This document shows, in pieces, positions 7,893 to 16,220 of a DNA stretch of 64,000 nt; position 1 is the first letter of the stretch, and each line of letters opens with the position of its first letter. Below the pieces are notes generated by a model. It did no database searches and was not told where the DNA came from. It saw nothing but the letters and a program-made list of their open reading frames with translations. The translations under genes and the position numbers were made by a program. The DNA lies in the NCBI GenBank assembly GCA_036265675.1, contig DATAOP010000010.1, forward strand, positions 1 through 64,000. Reading direction: 5' to 3'. This stretch comes from VRUE01 sp036265675. Its GTDB lineage: Bacteria > Actinomycetota > Thermoleophilia > Solirubrobacterales > 70-9.

Positions 7893-9051
7893 AAACGAGC
7901 CGGGGATCGTCGCCGAGCTCGAGGCGCTGCGCCCGCGCCCGCGCCCTTCGTTCGTCGCCGAGCTCGACGAACGCGCGGCGACGGGATTCGAGCCGCGCGA
8001 GGGGACCCTGGGCGCCAGGTCCGAACGCTTCCGGGGCCTGTTCGCGGCGCTGTCCTGGCGACGCCTCGCGGTGCCGGCCGGTGCCGCGGCCCTGGTCGCG
8101 ATCGCCGTCGCGACCGCCGTGATCTCGATCTCCGAATCCGGGCAGCCACACCCTGAGCAGCGCTTTGCCGAGAGCGCGGGGGGCTCCCCCACCCCGCCAA
8201 AGGCCGTCCCCACCCACGCGAGGGAGTTCAGCGTCCCGGTCCCGGAGGTGTCCGAATCCGCGGGCGGGGAACTCAGCGCGGGAAGCGCCGGCGGCTCCGC
8301 GGCCGCGGACCAGGCCTCGAGTGTCGGTCCGTACGCCGCCCGGGTCAGGCATCGCGACGTCGAACGCTCGGCCCGGCTCGTGCTCGGCGTCGCCCCGGAC
8401 GAGGTGCGGAGCGCCGCCGGCGAAGTACTCGCCGTCGTGCACGAATACGACGGGATCGTGCTCCGGTCCTCGACCCGGACACGAGATCAGGGCCGGGCGG
8501 TCGCCTCGTTCGACCTCCTGGTCCCGAGCCGCAGACTCTCCGACGCGCTCGCGGCCCTCTCGCAGATCGGCCCGGTCCGGTCGCGCTCGGACGCGGCCGT
8601 CGACGTGACGGCCCCGACGATCGGCCTCCAGGAAAGGGCTCGGGACTCGCGGGCGAAGGTCGACGCCCTGATCGCCGAGCTCGAAGCCGCGACGACCGCC
8701 TCCGAAAGGGAATCGATCGAATCCGAGCTCGGTGCCGAGCGCGATCGCCTCGCGCGCCTGCGCTCGCGGCTCTCGGCGATGGAACGGCGGACCCATTTCG
8801 CCCGCGTCTCGGTCCGGGTCGTCTCCGACCCGGAAGCCGCGGCCGCGGAAGGTGGAGGCTGGGGAATCGACGATGCGCTCGGCGACGCCGGCAGGATCCT
8901 CGCGATCGCAGCCGGCGTCACGGTCGTCGCCCTCGCGGTCCTCGCCCCGATCGCGCTGATCCTGATCCTCGCGCTGGGGGGCCGGCGAGCCTGGCTCAGG
9001 CGCTCCCGCGAGCGCGCGCTGGGCCGTTCGCCCGCTACTGGCGCGGAGTGA
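7879..9051 (+). CDS. DUF4349 membrane protein, possible anti-sigma partner
   Basis: 390 aa protein in three parts. A short cytoplasmic N-terminus (1-60, Arg/Pro-rich) leads to a transmembrane segment around residues 65-85. A large extracytoplasmic DUF4349 domain (about 150-315) follows, containing a charged coiled-coil stretch rich in Glu, Arg and Ala. A second membrane segment lies near residues 335-365 and the tail is basic. It overlaps the ECF sigma gene by 14 bases. The layout is like a membrane anti-sigma factor, but no zinc HxxxCxxC motif is seen in the N-terminus. The domain call is good; the anti-sigma role is inferred from position only. Confidence 0.75.
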   Translation: MESHRNEPGIVAELEALRPRPRPSFVAELDERAATGFEPREGTLGARSERFRGLFAALSWRRLAVPAGAAALVAIAVATAVISISESGQPHPEQRFAESAGGSPTPPKAVPTHAREFSVPVPEVSESAGGELSAGSAGGSAAADQASSVGPYAARVRHRDVERSARLVLGVAPDEVRSAAGEVLAVVHEYDGIVLRSSTRTRDQGRAVASFDLLVPSRRLSDALAALSQIGPVRSRSDAAVDVTAPTIGLQERARDSRAKVDALIAELEAATTASERESIESELGAERDRLARLRSRLSAMERRTHFARVSVRVVSDPEAAAAEGGGWGIDDALGDAGRILAIAAGVTVVALAVLAPIALILILALGGRRAWLRRSRERALGRSPATGAE

Positions 9052-9820
9052 CCGAGAGCAGGTCGATCGAGTAGCTCTCGTGGTAGTCGGCGTCGATCGT
9101 GCCGCTCATGTGGGCGTCACTGCTCGTCACCCGTTTCAGCAGCAGGCCGTCGGAGCGCCGGCGCCAGTCGTCGCGCTTGGCGGTTCCGGTGACATGGCCC
9201 TCGAGCTTGACGTGGGTTGTGGTGTGGACCGCGTCGTAGGACTTGCCGCCGACGTCCACCTTTTCGATCGCGGCGACCAGCGACTCGCTGGTCGCCGAGT
9301 CGCCTTCGTCCGACTCGCAGTGGCCGTCGAACGTCTTGCCGACCTGGCGGGCGGAGCGTTTCGACGCCGGGTCGCCGGTGCAGGTGTAGGTCGACCTCCG
9401 GCTTTCGCCGAAGAATTCGTGGTATTCGACGAAGCCGATCAGTTCGAAGAAGTCGCCCTTGGTCGGGCACGACGTGAATTCCGCCCAGCGGCCGCCGAGC
9501 ACCTCCCAACGCTCGACCACCCCGCACCCTTTCGGGCTGATCGTGATCGTCGAGATCCCGTCGTAGTCGTGGGTGCTGCTGAGCAGGCCGGTGTCGGCGC
9601 TCTCGCTGCCGCGGGTGCGGTAGCGATAGACGCCGGGTTCGCGTTCGAACAGCGCCCCCTCGCCCCCTCCCGCGCCGCCGCCTTCGGCACGGAACTGGCT
9701 GACCGCTTCGCCGACGCTGACGCGGGTCGTGTCGTCGCGGGGGAAGAGGCGCCAGGCGGCGAAAGCGACCACGACGACGCAGGCCGCCAGAACCAGCGCA
9801 ATCGTGCGTCCCCGCGTCAC
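9035..9820 (-). CDS. Secreted or membrane-anchored protein of unknown function
   Basis: 261 aa. Residues 1-25 form an Arg-led hydrophobic signal/anchor (LVLAACVVVVAFAAW), followed by a Gly/Glu-rich linker and a globular region from about residue 65. That region has four cysteines (in KGCGVVE, TSCPTKG, YTCTGDP and GHCESDE) which could form two disulfides outside the cell. I do not recognise the family. The 3' end overlaps the convergent DUF4349 gene by 17 bases. The frame is supported by even amino-acid composition and a clean signal sequence, unlike the alternative frames. Confidence 0.7.
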   Translation of the reverse strand: MTRGRTIALVLAACVVVVAFAAWRLFPRDDTTRVSVGEAVSQFRAEGGGAGGGEGALFEREPGVYRYRTRGSESADTGLLSSTHDYDGISTITISPKGCGVVERWEVLGGRWAEFTSCPTKGDFFELIGFVEYHEFFGESRRSTYTCTGDPASKRSARQVGKTFDGHCESDEGDSATSESLVAAIEKVDVGGKSYDAVHTTTHVKLEGHVTGTAKRDDWRRRSDGLLLKRVTSSDAHMSGTIDADYHESYSIDLLSVTPRQ

Positions 9821-9874
9821 CGATTCGGACTAAACCAGATGTGACATGGATCTGGGTTACGGATGGATGAAAGG

Positions 9875-9880
9875 TAGGCT
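9875..9880 (+). promoter_or_regulatory. -10 box of NUDIX gene, leaderless type
   Basis: TAGGCT ends 6 bases before the GTG start at 9887, and no Shine-Dalgarno is present. Confidence 0.5.
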
Positions 9881-9886
9881 GGGCCG

Positions 9887-10528
9887 GTGACGGCACGAAT
9901 CCGCGGTCCGGCCGAGGCGCCCAACGTGGGCGAGCCCTCGATCCCCCGCCCGGCGGCCTCGGTGGTGCTCGTGCGCGGCGGCGGCAGGCACGCCGACGCC
10001 GGGCTCGAGGTCCTGCTCCTGAAGCGGACCGAGAAGGCGAAATTCATGCCCGGCGTGTGGGTGTTCCCGGGCGGCGCGGTCGATCCCGAGGACGGCGACG
10101 GCGAGCCCGGCCACCGCGCCTGCGCCGCCCGCGAGCTGGCCGAGGAGGCGGGCATCGAGCTCGGCGACGACGCCGAGCTGGTGCTCTTCTCGCGCTGGAT
10201 CACGCCCGAGGTCGTATCCCGCCGCTTCGACGCCTGGTTCTTCCTCGCCCTCGCCCCTCCCCATACGCCGCCCAAGGCGGACGGCGTCGAGACCACCGAG
10301 GCGGGCTGGTTCGCGCCGTCCACCGCGATCGACGCGCAGGCCGCCGGCGAGATGGCGCTGGCGTTCCCGACCCTGGCCCAGCTCCGGGCCCTGACCTCGT
10401 TCGGGACCGCGGCCGAGGCGATCGAGGCCCACCGCGACCGCGTCGTCGAGCCGATCCTGCCGAAGGTGATCGGCACCAGGGAGGAGCACCGGGTCGTGCT
10501 CCCAGGCGACCCCGACTACCCGAGCTGA
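9887..10528 (+). CDS. NUDIX hydrolase
   Basis: 213 aa. The Nudix box is recognisable from GGAVDPE to ARELAEEAGIEL (about residues 62-92), with a few extra residues between the first Glu and the REL-EE core, as in NUDT19-like coenzyme A diphosphatases. The Glu residues of RELAEE bind the metal that hydrolyses a nucleoside-diphosphate-linked substrate. The substrate cannot be assigned; CoA thioesters are a guess from the NUDT19 resemblance. The GTG start at 9887 is supported by TAGGCT 6 bases upstream. The 3' end overlaps the convergent acyltransferase by 13 bases. Confidence 0.9.
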   Translation: MTARIRGPAEAPNVGEPSIPRPAASVVLVRGGGRHADAGLEVLLLKRTEKAKFMPGVWVFPGGAVDPEDGDGEPGHRACAARELAEEAGIELGDDAELVLFSRWITPEVVSRRFDAWFFLALAPPHTPPKADGVETTEAGWFAPSTAIDAQAAGEMALAFPTLAQLRALTSFGTAAEAIEAHRDRVVEPILPKVIGTREEHRVVLPGDPDYPS

Positions 10529-11217
10529 GCGATTTCCTCCGGTGCCGCCGTCCCCGCCCGGGCGGGGACGCCGCGGACGGTCGTCCCTGCTTTGACGTCG
10601 ACGGTGACGACGGCGCCCGCGCCGACGACCGCCTCCTCGCCGATCTCGACCCCCGACATGATCTTGGCGCCGGCGCCGATCTGACAGCCGCGGCGCAGAA
10701 CCGGCGGCGGCCTGCGGTCGGCGCCGTTCATCGTCCGTCCCGTGAGGAGATGCACGCCGGGGCCGAGGAAGCAATCCTCCTCGATGATGGCGCCCGGCCC
10801 GAGGATGCACTGGTTCTGCATCCGGGTCCTGTCCCCGATCCGCGCCTCGCGCCCGATCCCACAGGAGGCGCCGACGACGGCGTCGGTCCCGAGACGGACT
10901 GCCGTGCGGAGATGGGCATGATCTCCGAGCAGCGAGTGAGGCGCCATCCGGGCCCCGGCGCTGACGATCGCGTAGGCGCAGACGATCGCGGCGGCCCCGA
11001 CCATCGTCGCGCCGGCCTCGCGGTCCGGGCTCCTCGAACGGCGGTTCACGGTGGTGATCCGGCCGAGGAGGGCCCCGTCGTCGATCCGCGCCCCCCGCTC
11101 GATCATCACCTTGTCGTGGATGATCACGTTCGCGCCGAGCTCGACGCCCTCGCCGATCTCGACCTCGGCTCCGACGAGCAGATTGGGCGCCAGATCGGAG
11201 GGGGTCAGCGGGGTCAA
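10516..11217 (-). CDS. Hexapeptide-repeat acyltransferase (left-handed beta helix)
   Basis: 233 aa with repeating [LIV]GxxxxI hexapeptides over almost the whole length (for example VGAEVEIGEGVELGANVII and IGDRTRMQNQCILGPGAII), the hallmark of LpxA/WbbJ-type transferases that acetylate sugars from acyl-CoA. The C-terminus GVPAR is the typical end of sugar acetyltransferases. The start is a TTG at 11217 with AATACT 7 bases before it. It is divergent from a glycosyltransferase, so it may decorate the same surface polysaccharide. The acceptor is unknown. Confidence 0.87.
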   Translation of the reverse strand: MTPLTPSDLAPNLLVGAEVEIGEGVELGANVIIHDKVMIERGARIDDGALLGRITTVNRRSRSPDREAGATMVGAAAIVCAYAIVSAGARMAPHSLLGDHAHLRTAVRLGTDAVVGASCGIGREARIGDRTRMQNQCILGPGAIIEEDCFLGPGVHLLTGRTMNGADRRPPPVLRRGCQIGAGAKIMSGVEIGEEAVVGAGAVVTVDVKAGTTVRGVPARAGTAAPEEIAQLG

Positions 11218-11224
11218 GGTGGTG

Positions 11225-11261
11225 AGTATTCCAACCGGCCGAAGCCAGTCGCGAATATCCT
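11225..11261. promoter_or_regulatory. Divergent leaderless promoters of acyltransferase and glycosyltransferase
   Basis: On the minus strand AATACT (11230-11225) lies 7 bases before the TTG at 11217. On the plus strand TATCCT (11256-11261) lies 6 bases before the ATG at 11268. Neither start has a Shine-Dalgarno. Confidence 0.45.
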
Positions 11262-11267
11262 CGCGGG

Positions 11268-12422
11268 ATGAGAGCGCCGTTGGGGGTGAAGAGGGTCTGT
11301 TGCCTTCTGCACAGCCTCGACCCCGGCGGCTCGACCTGGCAATGGGTCAGGCTCTTGGGCCATCACGTCGCCGCGGGCGGCGAGGCGACGATCCTCGCGC
11401 CGCAGGGGCGGGCCGCCTCGATGGCGGAGGCGTTCGGGATCGAGGTCGTGTTCACCGATTGGGAAGCGGAGGAGGCCGCCGGCTGGAGCGGCGTGACCGA
11501 CGCGGCGGGCCGTGCCGGCTTCACGGTCGTCCATTGGGACTACCGGGTGATGCACGCATACGAGCCCGCGCTGGGGGCCTGCGGGCGAGCGGCGCTCGTC
11601 GCCCACCAGGCTCCGCGGCAGCTGCTGCGGTGGTTCGAACCGGCGGTGATGACTGGCGCCCGGGCGATCTTCGAGCGGGCGGCAGCAGAGCGAAGCGGCT
11701 TCGTGTTCGTCCGTGGCGCTGCGCATCGGCGGCGCTTCGAGCAGGCATTCGATGTCCCGAGGAACGGCCTGCGGACATTGCCGCCCTCGATCCCGCTGCC
11801 CGGGTTCCAGGCCGGCGGCGGGACTGAGGAGATCCTTGCGCTGACCCGGCACTCGCCGGAGAAGGCCCCGATCCCGGAGCTCGCGGTGGAGCTGACGAGG
11901 CGGGGCCTGGAGCGGGGCCGGTCCTGCCGGCTTTCCGTCGCCGGGGACGGTCCTGGCCGCGGATGGGCCGAAGCGCTCTGCGCGGACCGGCTGCCGCCGG
12001 GCTCCTGGCGGTTCGAGGACGCGCCGGCCGATGCGATCGCCAGGCTCGGGGAGGCGGACGTCGTCGTCGCCCAGGGCACCACGACGCTCGAGGCAGCGGC
12101 CCTCGGGCGCCGCGTCGTCGTCGCCCGCAGCATCGACGAGAGCGGCGGCGCGGAAGGTGCAGTGCTGCGCCCCGAGGTGTACGAGGACGTGGCCCAGGAT
12201 GCCTTCGGGCAACCGGAGACCAGTGCCGATCCGGGCAAGCTCTGGAATCGCCTCCTCACACTTAGGGAGGACGACCTGCGACAGCTCCGCAGGCTGGTCG
12301 AGGCGAACAACTCGCTGGACGCCGGAGCCGCGGCATTCCGCGACGCGATCGCCGGGGTGCCGCGCCGGAGGAGCCTGCTTCGCGCCAGGATGCGCGCCGG
12401 CCTCGAGCGCCTCGCCCGCTAG
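11268..12422 (+). CDS. Glycosyltransferase (GT-B fold, GT4-like)
   Basis: 384 aa. The N-terminal half has the GT4-like opening LLHSLDPGGSTWQWVRLLGHHVAAGGEATILAP (donor-side Rossmann fold with GG loop), and the C-terminal half contains LSVAGDGPGRGWAEAL and the region ADVVVAQGTTTLEAAALGRRVVVA, which corresponds to the nucleotide-sugar binding EX7E area of GT-B enzymes. It probably adds a sugar to a cell-surface glycan. Its divergent neighbour is a sugar acyltransferase. The 3' end overlaps the convergent DUF3137-like gene by 4 bases. Donor and acceptor are unknown. Confidence 0.82.
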   Translation: MRAPLGVKRVCCLLHSLDPGGSTWQWVRLLGHHVAAGGEATILAPQGRAASMAEAFGIEVVFTDWEAEEAAGWSGVTDAAGRAGFTVVHWDYRVMHAYEPALGACGRAALVAHQAPRQLLRWFEPAVMTGARAIFERAAAERSGFVFVRGAAHRRRFEQAFDVPRNGLRTLPPSIPLPGFQAGGGTEEILALTRHSPEKAPIPELAVELTRRGLERGRSCRLSVAGDGPGRGWAEALCADRLPPGSWRFEDAPADAIARLGEADVVVAQGTTTLEAAALGRRVVVARSIDESGGAEGAVLRPEVYEDVAQDAFGQPETSADPGKLWNRLLTLREDDLRQLRRLVEANNSLDAGAAAFRDAIAGVPRRRSLLRARMRAGLERLAR

Positions 12423-13090
12423 CCGCTCGGAAACGCCTCGAGCCCAGCGTGCCAGGGCCCGGGCGGGTAGGTGTGGATCCCGCTCTCGTCCATCTCCCCC
12501 TGAAGTCGCCGAAAGAGCTGACCGGCGTTCTTCAGCGCTGCCTTCAGCTCGGCATCGGTCCGCTCGCGCAGACGCCACATGAACCAGAGCTGGCGATCAT
12601 TGATCCCGAAGTCGATCTCGCCCGTCATCGTCGTCGCCCAGGCGAGAAACCCCGGCCCGAACAGCTCCCGCAGCGCGACCGGGTCGTACTCGTTCGGGAC
12701 GGTGGTCAGATATCGCCTGTTGAAGTCGAGCGACTCGAACTCGACCTTGCGGGTGAAGCGCTGGGTGACGATCTCGTGGCCCTCGATCGACTCGACGTTG
12801 AAGGCAGGCACGACCTTGGCGAGGTCGGGCATGTGTGCCTTGGCGAGGATCGCGCCGGGCAGGACCGCCTTGCCGAAGAAGCCACCGGCCTCGCGCTCGT
12901 CGGCGTCGCAGGAGGAACCCCAGAACCCGTCCGCGAGCTGGCCGGTGAGGCGGTTGGTTCCGCCGACGCAGAGCGCGACCGGACCGTCCTTGGGGTTGAT
13001 GCCCCCGATCTGCTCATAGGTGAGGTCGTTGCGCTCGGCGTAGCGGCTGACGATCTCAGCCCATTCCTCCGCTTCGGTGCCGGCGCTCAT
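12419..13090 (-). CDS. DUF3137-like protein of unknown function
   Basis: 223 aa, no signal peptide and no strong transmembrane helix. The central block KVEFESLDFNRRYLTTVPNEYDPVALRELFGPGFLAWA has the pattern of DUF3137 proteins (charged strand, FNRRY, then P.....L). Start ATG 13090 has GGGGA about 5 bases upstream. It is divergent from a lemA gene 55 bases away; I recall LemA and DUF3137 genes being neighbours in other bacteria, which supports the assignment. The function is not known. Confidence 0.66.
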   Translation of the reverse strand: MSAGTEAEEWAEIVSRYAERNDLTYEQIGGINPKDGPVALCVGGTNRLTGQLADGFWGSSCDADEREAGGFFGKAVLPGAILAKAHMPDLAKVVPAFNVESIEGHEIVTQRFTRKVEFESLDFNRRYLTTVPNEYDPVALRELFGPGFLAWATTMTGEIDFGINDRQLWFMWRLRERTDAELKAALKNAGQLFRRLQGEMDESGIHTYPPGPWHAGLEAFPSG

Positions 13091-13145
13091 CGTCCCCCGA
13101 TCCTATTTTCGGCCCGAGGTTGCCGCCGAGCGGGCAGGAAGTAGG

Positions 13146-13715
13146 ATGAGCATCATGGTCATCGCCATCATCGTGATCGTCGCGATCATCGTCATCGCGG
13201 TTCTCTACTACATCGGGAAGCGCAACTCGATCATCGCCTCCCGCAACCGCGTCGACGAGTCCTGGAGCGGCATCGACGTGCAGCTGAAACGGCGACACGA
13301 CCTGGTTCCCAACCTGGTCGAGACCGTCAAGGGCTACGCGTCGCACGAGAGCGAGGTCTTCGAGAAGACGACGAAAGCGCGGGCCGAGGCGATGTCGGCG
13401 CGCAGCGTCGGCGACACCGCGAAAGCCGAGAACCAGCTGACCGGGGCGCTGACCGACCTTCGCGCGGTGGCCGAGAACTACCCGCAGCTGCGCGCGACCG
13501 AGAACTTCCAGCAGCTCAGCCGCAATCTCTCCGAGCTCGAGGACGAAATCCAGGCCTCACGCCGGATCTACAACTCCAACGTGCAGTCCTACAACACCTC
13601 GATCCAGCAATTCCCGGGCTCGATCATCGCCAGCCAGGGCGGGTTCACGGAGCGCGAGTACTTCGAGATCGACGAAGCCGATCGCGCGCCCGTCTCGGTC
13701 AGCTTCGACAACTGA
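13146..13715 (+). CDS. lemA: LemA family protein
   Basis: 189 aa with an N-terminal transmembrane helix (residues 3-21, Ile/Val-rich) and a long helical body. LemA motifs are clear: YIGKRNSIIASRNRVDESWSGIDVQLKRRHDLVPNLVETVKGYASHE, then YPQLRATENFQQLSRNLSELEDEIQASRRIYNSNVQSYNTSIQQFPGSIIA. The family is widespread and membrane-bound with unclear function. Start ATG 13146 has the purine-rich AGGAAGTAGG just upstream; the alternative ATG at 13155 would trim three residues. It is followed after 18 bases by rubredoxin. Confidence 0.95.
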   Translation: MSIMVIAIIVIVAIIVIAVLYYIGKRNSIIASRNRVDESWSGIDVQLKRRHDLVPNLVETVKGYASHESEVFEKTTKARAEAMSARSVGDTAKAENQLTGALTDLRAVAENYPQLRATENFQQLSRNLSELEDEIQASRRIYNSNVQSYNTSIQQFPGSIIASQGGFTEREYFEIDEADRAPVSVSFDN

Positions 13716-13721
13716 GTTCCC

Positions 13722-13727
13722 TAAGCT
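13722..13727 (+). promoter_or_regulatory. -10 box of rubredoxin gene, leaderless type
   Basis: TAAGCT ends 6 bases before ATG 13734, in the 18-base gap after lemA. There is no Shine-Dalgarno. Confidence 0.45.
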
Positions 13728-13733
13728 TTGGGC

Positions 13734-13925
13734 ATGCCGGCGACGACCGAAACAACCCTGTGGATCTGCGAAAGCTGCGGGTTCATCTACGACCCCGAGT
13801 ACGGCGATCCGGACGGCGGGATCCCACCCGGAACGCCGTTCGAGGAGATCCCCAAAGACTGGTTCTGCCCGGTCTGCGGTGCCCGTACCAGCGACTTCCG
13901 CCCGCTCGAGCCCGGAGAGGCCTAG
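13734..13925 (+). CDS. Rubredoxin
   Basis: 63 aa electron-transfer protein. Two Cys pairs bind one iron: CESCGFIYDPEYGDPDGGIPPGTPFEEIPKDW then CPVCGA. The intervening YDP, GIPPGTPF and DWFCP are rubredoxin signatures. An in-frame TTG two codons earlier could also start the protein, but TAAGCT 6 bases before the ATG favours 13734. The GMC oxidoreductase begins 34 bases downstream and may exchange electrons with it. Confidence 0.95.
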   Translation: MPATTETTLWICESCGFIYDPEYGDPDGGIPPGTPFEEIPKDWFCPVCGARTSDFRPLEPGEA

Positions 13926-13959
13926 ACAGAGCACACCCGCCCCCGACGGGCGCCTGACG

Positions 13960-15630
13960 ATGAATCACGACGTCGATTGGGTGGTGGTGGGGTCCGGCTT
14001 CGGAGGCTCGGTGGCGGCCCTGAGGCTTGCCGAGAAGGGCTACTCGGTGACCATGCTGGAGTGCGGCAGCCGCTTTCGGGACGAGGACTTCGCCGAGTCA
14101 TCGCTGCGCGAACCACGCCGCTACTTCTGGGCACCGAGGCTGGGGATGCGCGGCGTCCTCCGCCTCACCTTCTTCAAGGACGTGCTGGTCGTCTCCGGCA
14201 GCGGGGTCGGCGGCGGCAGCCTCGGCTATGCGAATACGCTCTACCGTCCGCGACCGGCCTTCTTCGATGACCCGCAGTGGGCGGAGCTCGGCGATTGGGC
14301 GACCGAACTCGCCCCCCACTACGACACCGCAGAACGGATGCTCGGCGTCACCGAGTACGAGGGGATGGGCCCCGCCGACCAGCTTCTGAAGGAATACGGC
14401 GAGGAGATCGGCGTCGGCGACACCTTCCGCAATGCACGGGTCGGCGTCTTCTTCGACCAGCCGGGCCGCGAGGTACCCGACCCGTACTTCGAAGGCGAGG
14501 GGCCGGCGCGGACCGGGTGCATGCGCTGCGGCAGCTGCATGGCCGGCTGCCGTCACGGGGCCAAGAACACCCTGGTCAAGAACTATCTCTGGTTCGCAGA
14601 GAGGCTCGGGGTCGAGATCCAACCGGAACGCCAGGTGACCGAGATCGCGCCGCTCGGCGCCGCCGACGGCTCCGACGGCTACCGGGTGACGAGTGAGCGC
14701 TCCGGCGCCTGGCTGCGGCGGCGGCGCCGGACGCTGACCGCCCGCGGGGTTGTCGTCGCGGCGGGCGCCCTCGGCACCAACAACCTGCTCGCCAACTGCC
14801 GGCATTCCGGGGCACTGCCGCGGCTCTCGGCCCGGATCGGCGACGTCGTCCGCACCAACTCGGAGTCGATCCAGTCGGTCACGGCACGCGATGACGAGCG
14901 CGACTTCAGCCGCTCGGTCGCGATCACGTCGAGCATCTATCCGGACCCCGACACCCACATCGAGGTCGTCACCTACGGCGAGGCCGGCGACGCGATGAGC
15001 GGGACCTTCACCGCGATGGCGGGCCCCGGCACGCGGCTGACCCGGCCGCTGAAGTGGGCCGCGGCGATGGCCCGGCACCCGCTGCAGGCGATCAGGATGC
15101 GGATCCCATTCCGCTGGTCGCGGCGGACCGTGATCCTGCTGGTGATGCAGACGGTCGACGCCGCGATGCACCTGCGGCCGCGGCGGAAGCTCCTCGGCCG
15201 CGGGGTGCGGCTGCAAACCGAGCAGGACCCCGAGCGGCCCAACCCGATCTACCTCCCTGCCGCTGCGGCGGCGGCGCGATGGTTCGCGAAACGGACCGGC
15301 GGGATCCCCCAGAGCGCGATCACCGAGTCGATCCAGAACGTCCCGACGACCGCTCACATCCTCGGTGGGGCGGTGATCGGCGCCGACGCCGAGAGCGGCG
15401 TCGTCGACTCGGCCAACCGCGCCTTCGGCTACGAGAACCTGCTGATCACCGATGGCGCCTCGATCCCGGCGAACCCGGGGGTCAACCCGAGCCTGACGAT
15501 CACCGCGAAGGCCGAGCACGCGCTCTCGCTGGTCCCGGCCAAGGACGAGGCCGAGCCGCGCCGCCTGCCGGCGGCCGCGCGGCCCGCCTCCTCACTCCGC
15601 GCTCATTCGGAAAAGCGCTTGGAGACGTAG
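13960..15630 (+). CDS. GMC-family FAD oxidoreductase (cholesterol-oxidase-like)
   Basis: 556 aa flavoprotein. The FAD-binding Rossmann motif GSGFGG is at 11-16, and SGVGGGSLGYANTLYRP (about 80-97) and the C-terminal GASIPANPGVNPSLTITAKAEHA are GMC signatures. A cluster CxxCxxCxxxC (Cys187, 190, 193, 197) has ferredoxin-like spacing, as I recall for actinobacterial ChoD-like proteins. The enzyme probably oxidises a sterol-like or other hydrophobic alcohol. ATG 13960 begins four codons before the first beta strand. The 3' end overlaps the convergent sod gene by 28 bases. Substrate is unknown. Confidence 0.88.
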   Translation: MNHDVDWVVVGSGFGGSVAALRLAEKGYSVTMLECGSRFRDEDFAESSLREPRRYFWAPRLGMRGVLRLTFFKDVLVVSGSGVGGGSLGYANTLYRPRPAFFDDPQWAELGDWATELAPHYDTAERMLGVTEYEGMGPADQLLKEYGEEIGVGDTFRNARVGVFFDQPGREVPDPYFEGEGPARTGCMRCGSCMAGCRHGAKNTLVKNYLWFAERLGVEIQPERQVTEIAPLGAADGSDGYRVTSERSGAWLRRRRRTLTARGVVVAAGALGTNNLLANCRHSGALPRLSARIGDVVRTNSESIQSVTARDDERDFSRSVAITSSIYPDPDTHIEVVTYGEAGDAMSGTFTAMAGPGTRLTRPLKWAAAMARHPLQAIRMRIPFRWSRRTVILLVMQTVDAAMHLRPRRKLLGRGVRLQTEQDPERPNPIYLPAAAAAARWFAKRTGGIPQSAITESIQNVPTTAHILGGAVIGADAESGVVDSANRAFGYENLLITDGASIPANPGVNPSLTITAKAEHALSLVPAKDEAEPRRLPAAARPASSLRAHSEKRLET

Positions 15631-16202
15631 TCCCAGTTGACGACGTTCCAGAAGGCGTCGATGTAGTCCGGGCGTTTGTTCTGGTACTTGAGGTAGTAGG
15701 CGTGCTCCCAGACGTCGCAGCCGAGCAGCGGGTTGCTGCCGTCGGAGACCGGCGAGTCCTGATTCGGAGTCGAGACGACCGCCAGGCCGGAGCCGTCCCG
15801 GACCAGCCAGGCCCAGCCCGAACCGAAGCGGGCGATGCCGGCTTTTTTGAACTCTTCCTTGAAGGAGTCGAACGAGCCGAAGGTCTCATCGAGCGCGGAG
15901 GCGAGGTCACCGCTCGGCTCACCGCCGCCGTCGGGGCTCAGCATCTGCCAGAAGAGGCTGTGGTTGAAATGGCCGCCGGCGTTGTTGCGAACCGGTCCCT
16001 GCTTGTCTCCGGGCAGGCTGGCGAGATTGCGGAGGACGTCCTCGACGTCGTGATCCGCCCACTCCGTCCCCTCCAGGGCTTCGTTCGCTTTGTCGACGTA
16101 TGCCTGGTGGTGTTTGTCGTGGTGGACCCGCATCGTCGCCTCGTCGATGTGCGGCTCGAGCGCGTCGTACGCATAGGGCAAATCGGGAACGGAGAAAGCC
16201 AT
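15603..16202 (-). CDS. Superoxide dismutase, Fe/Mn type
   Basis: 199 aa, typical length. It converts superoxide to hydrogen peroxide and oxygen in the cytoplasm. Metal ligands are the His in VHHDKHH (27), the His in GGHFNHSLFW (about 82), and the Asp and His in DVWEHAYYLKYQNKRPDYI near the C-terminus. Whether it uses iron or manganese cannot be fixed from sequence alone. Start ATG 16202 is preceded by AAGAGGAG at good spacing. The leader carries a 13-base tandem repeat, and the promoter region faces that of the SigB-type sigma gene. Confidence 0.97.
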   Translation of the reverse strand: MAFSVPDLPYAYDALEPHIDEATMRVHHDKHHQAYVDKANEALEGTEWADHDVEDVLRNLASLPGDKQGPVRNNAGGHFNHSLFWQMLSPDGGGEPSGDLASALDETFGSFDSFKEEFKKAGIARFGSGWAWLVRDGSGLAVVSTPNQDSPVSDGSNPLLGCDVWEHAYYLKYQNKRPDYIDAFWNVVNWDYVSKRFSE

Positions 16203-16220
16203 CTGGAACTCCTCTTGTTC

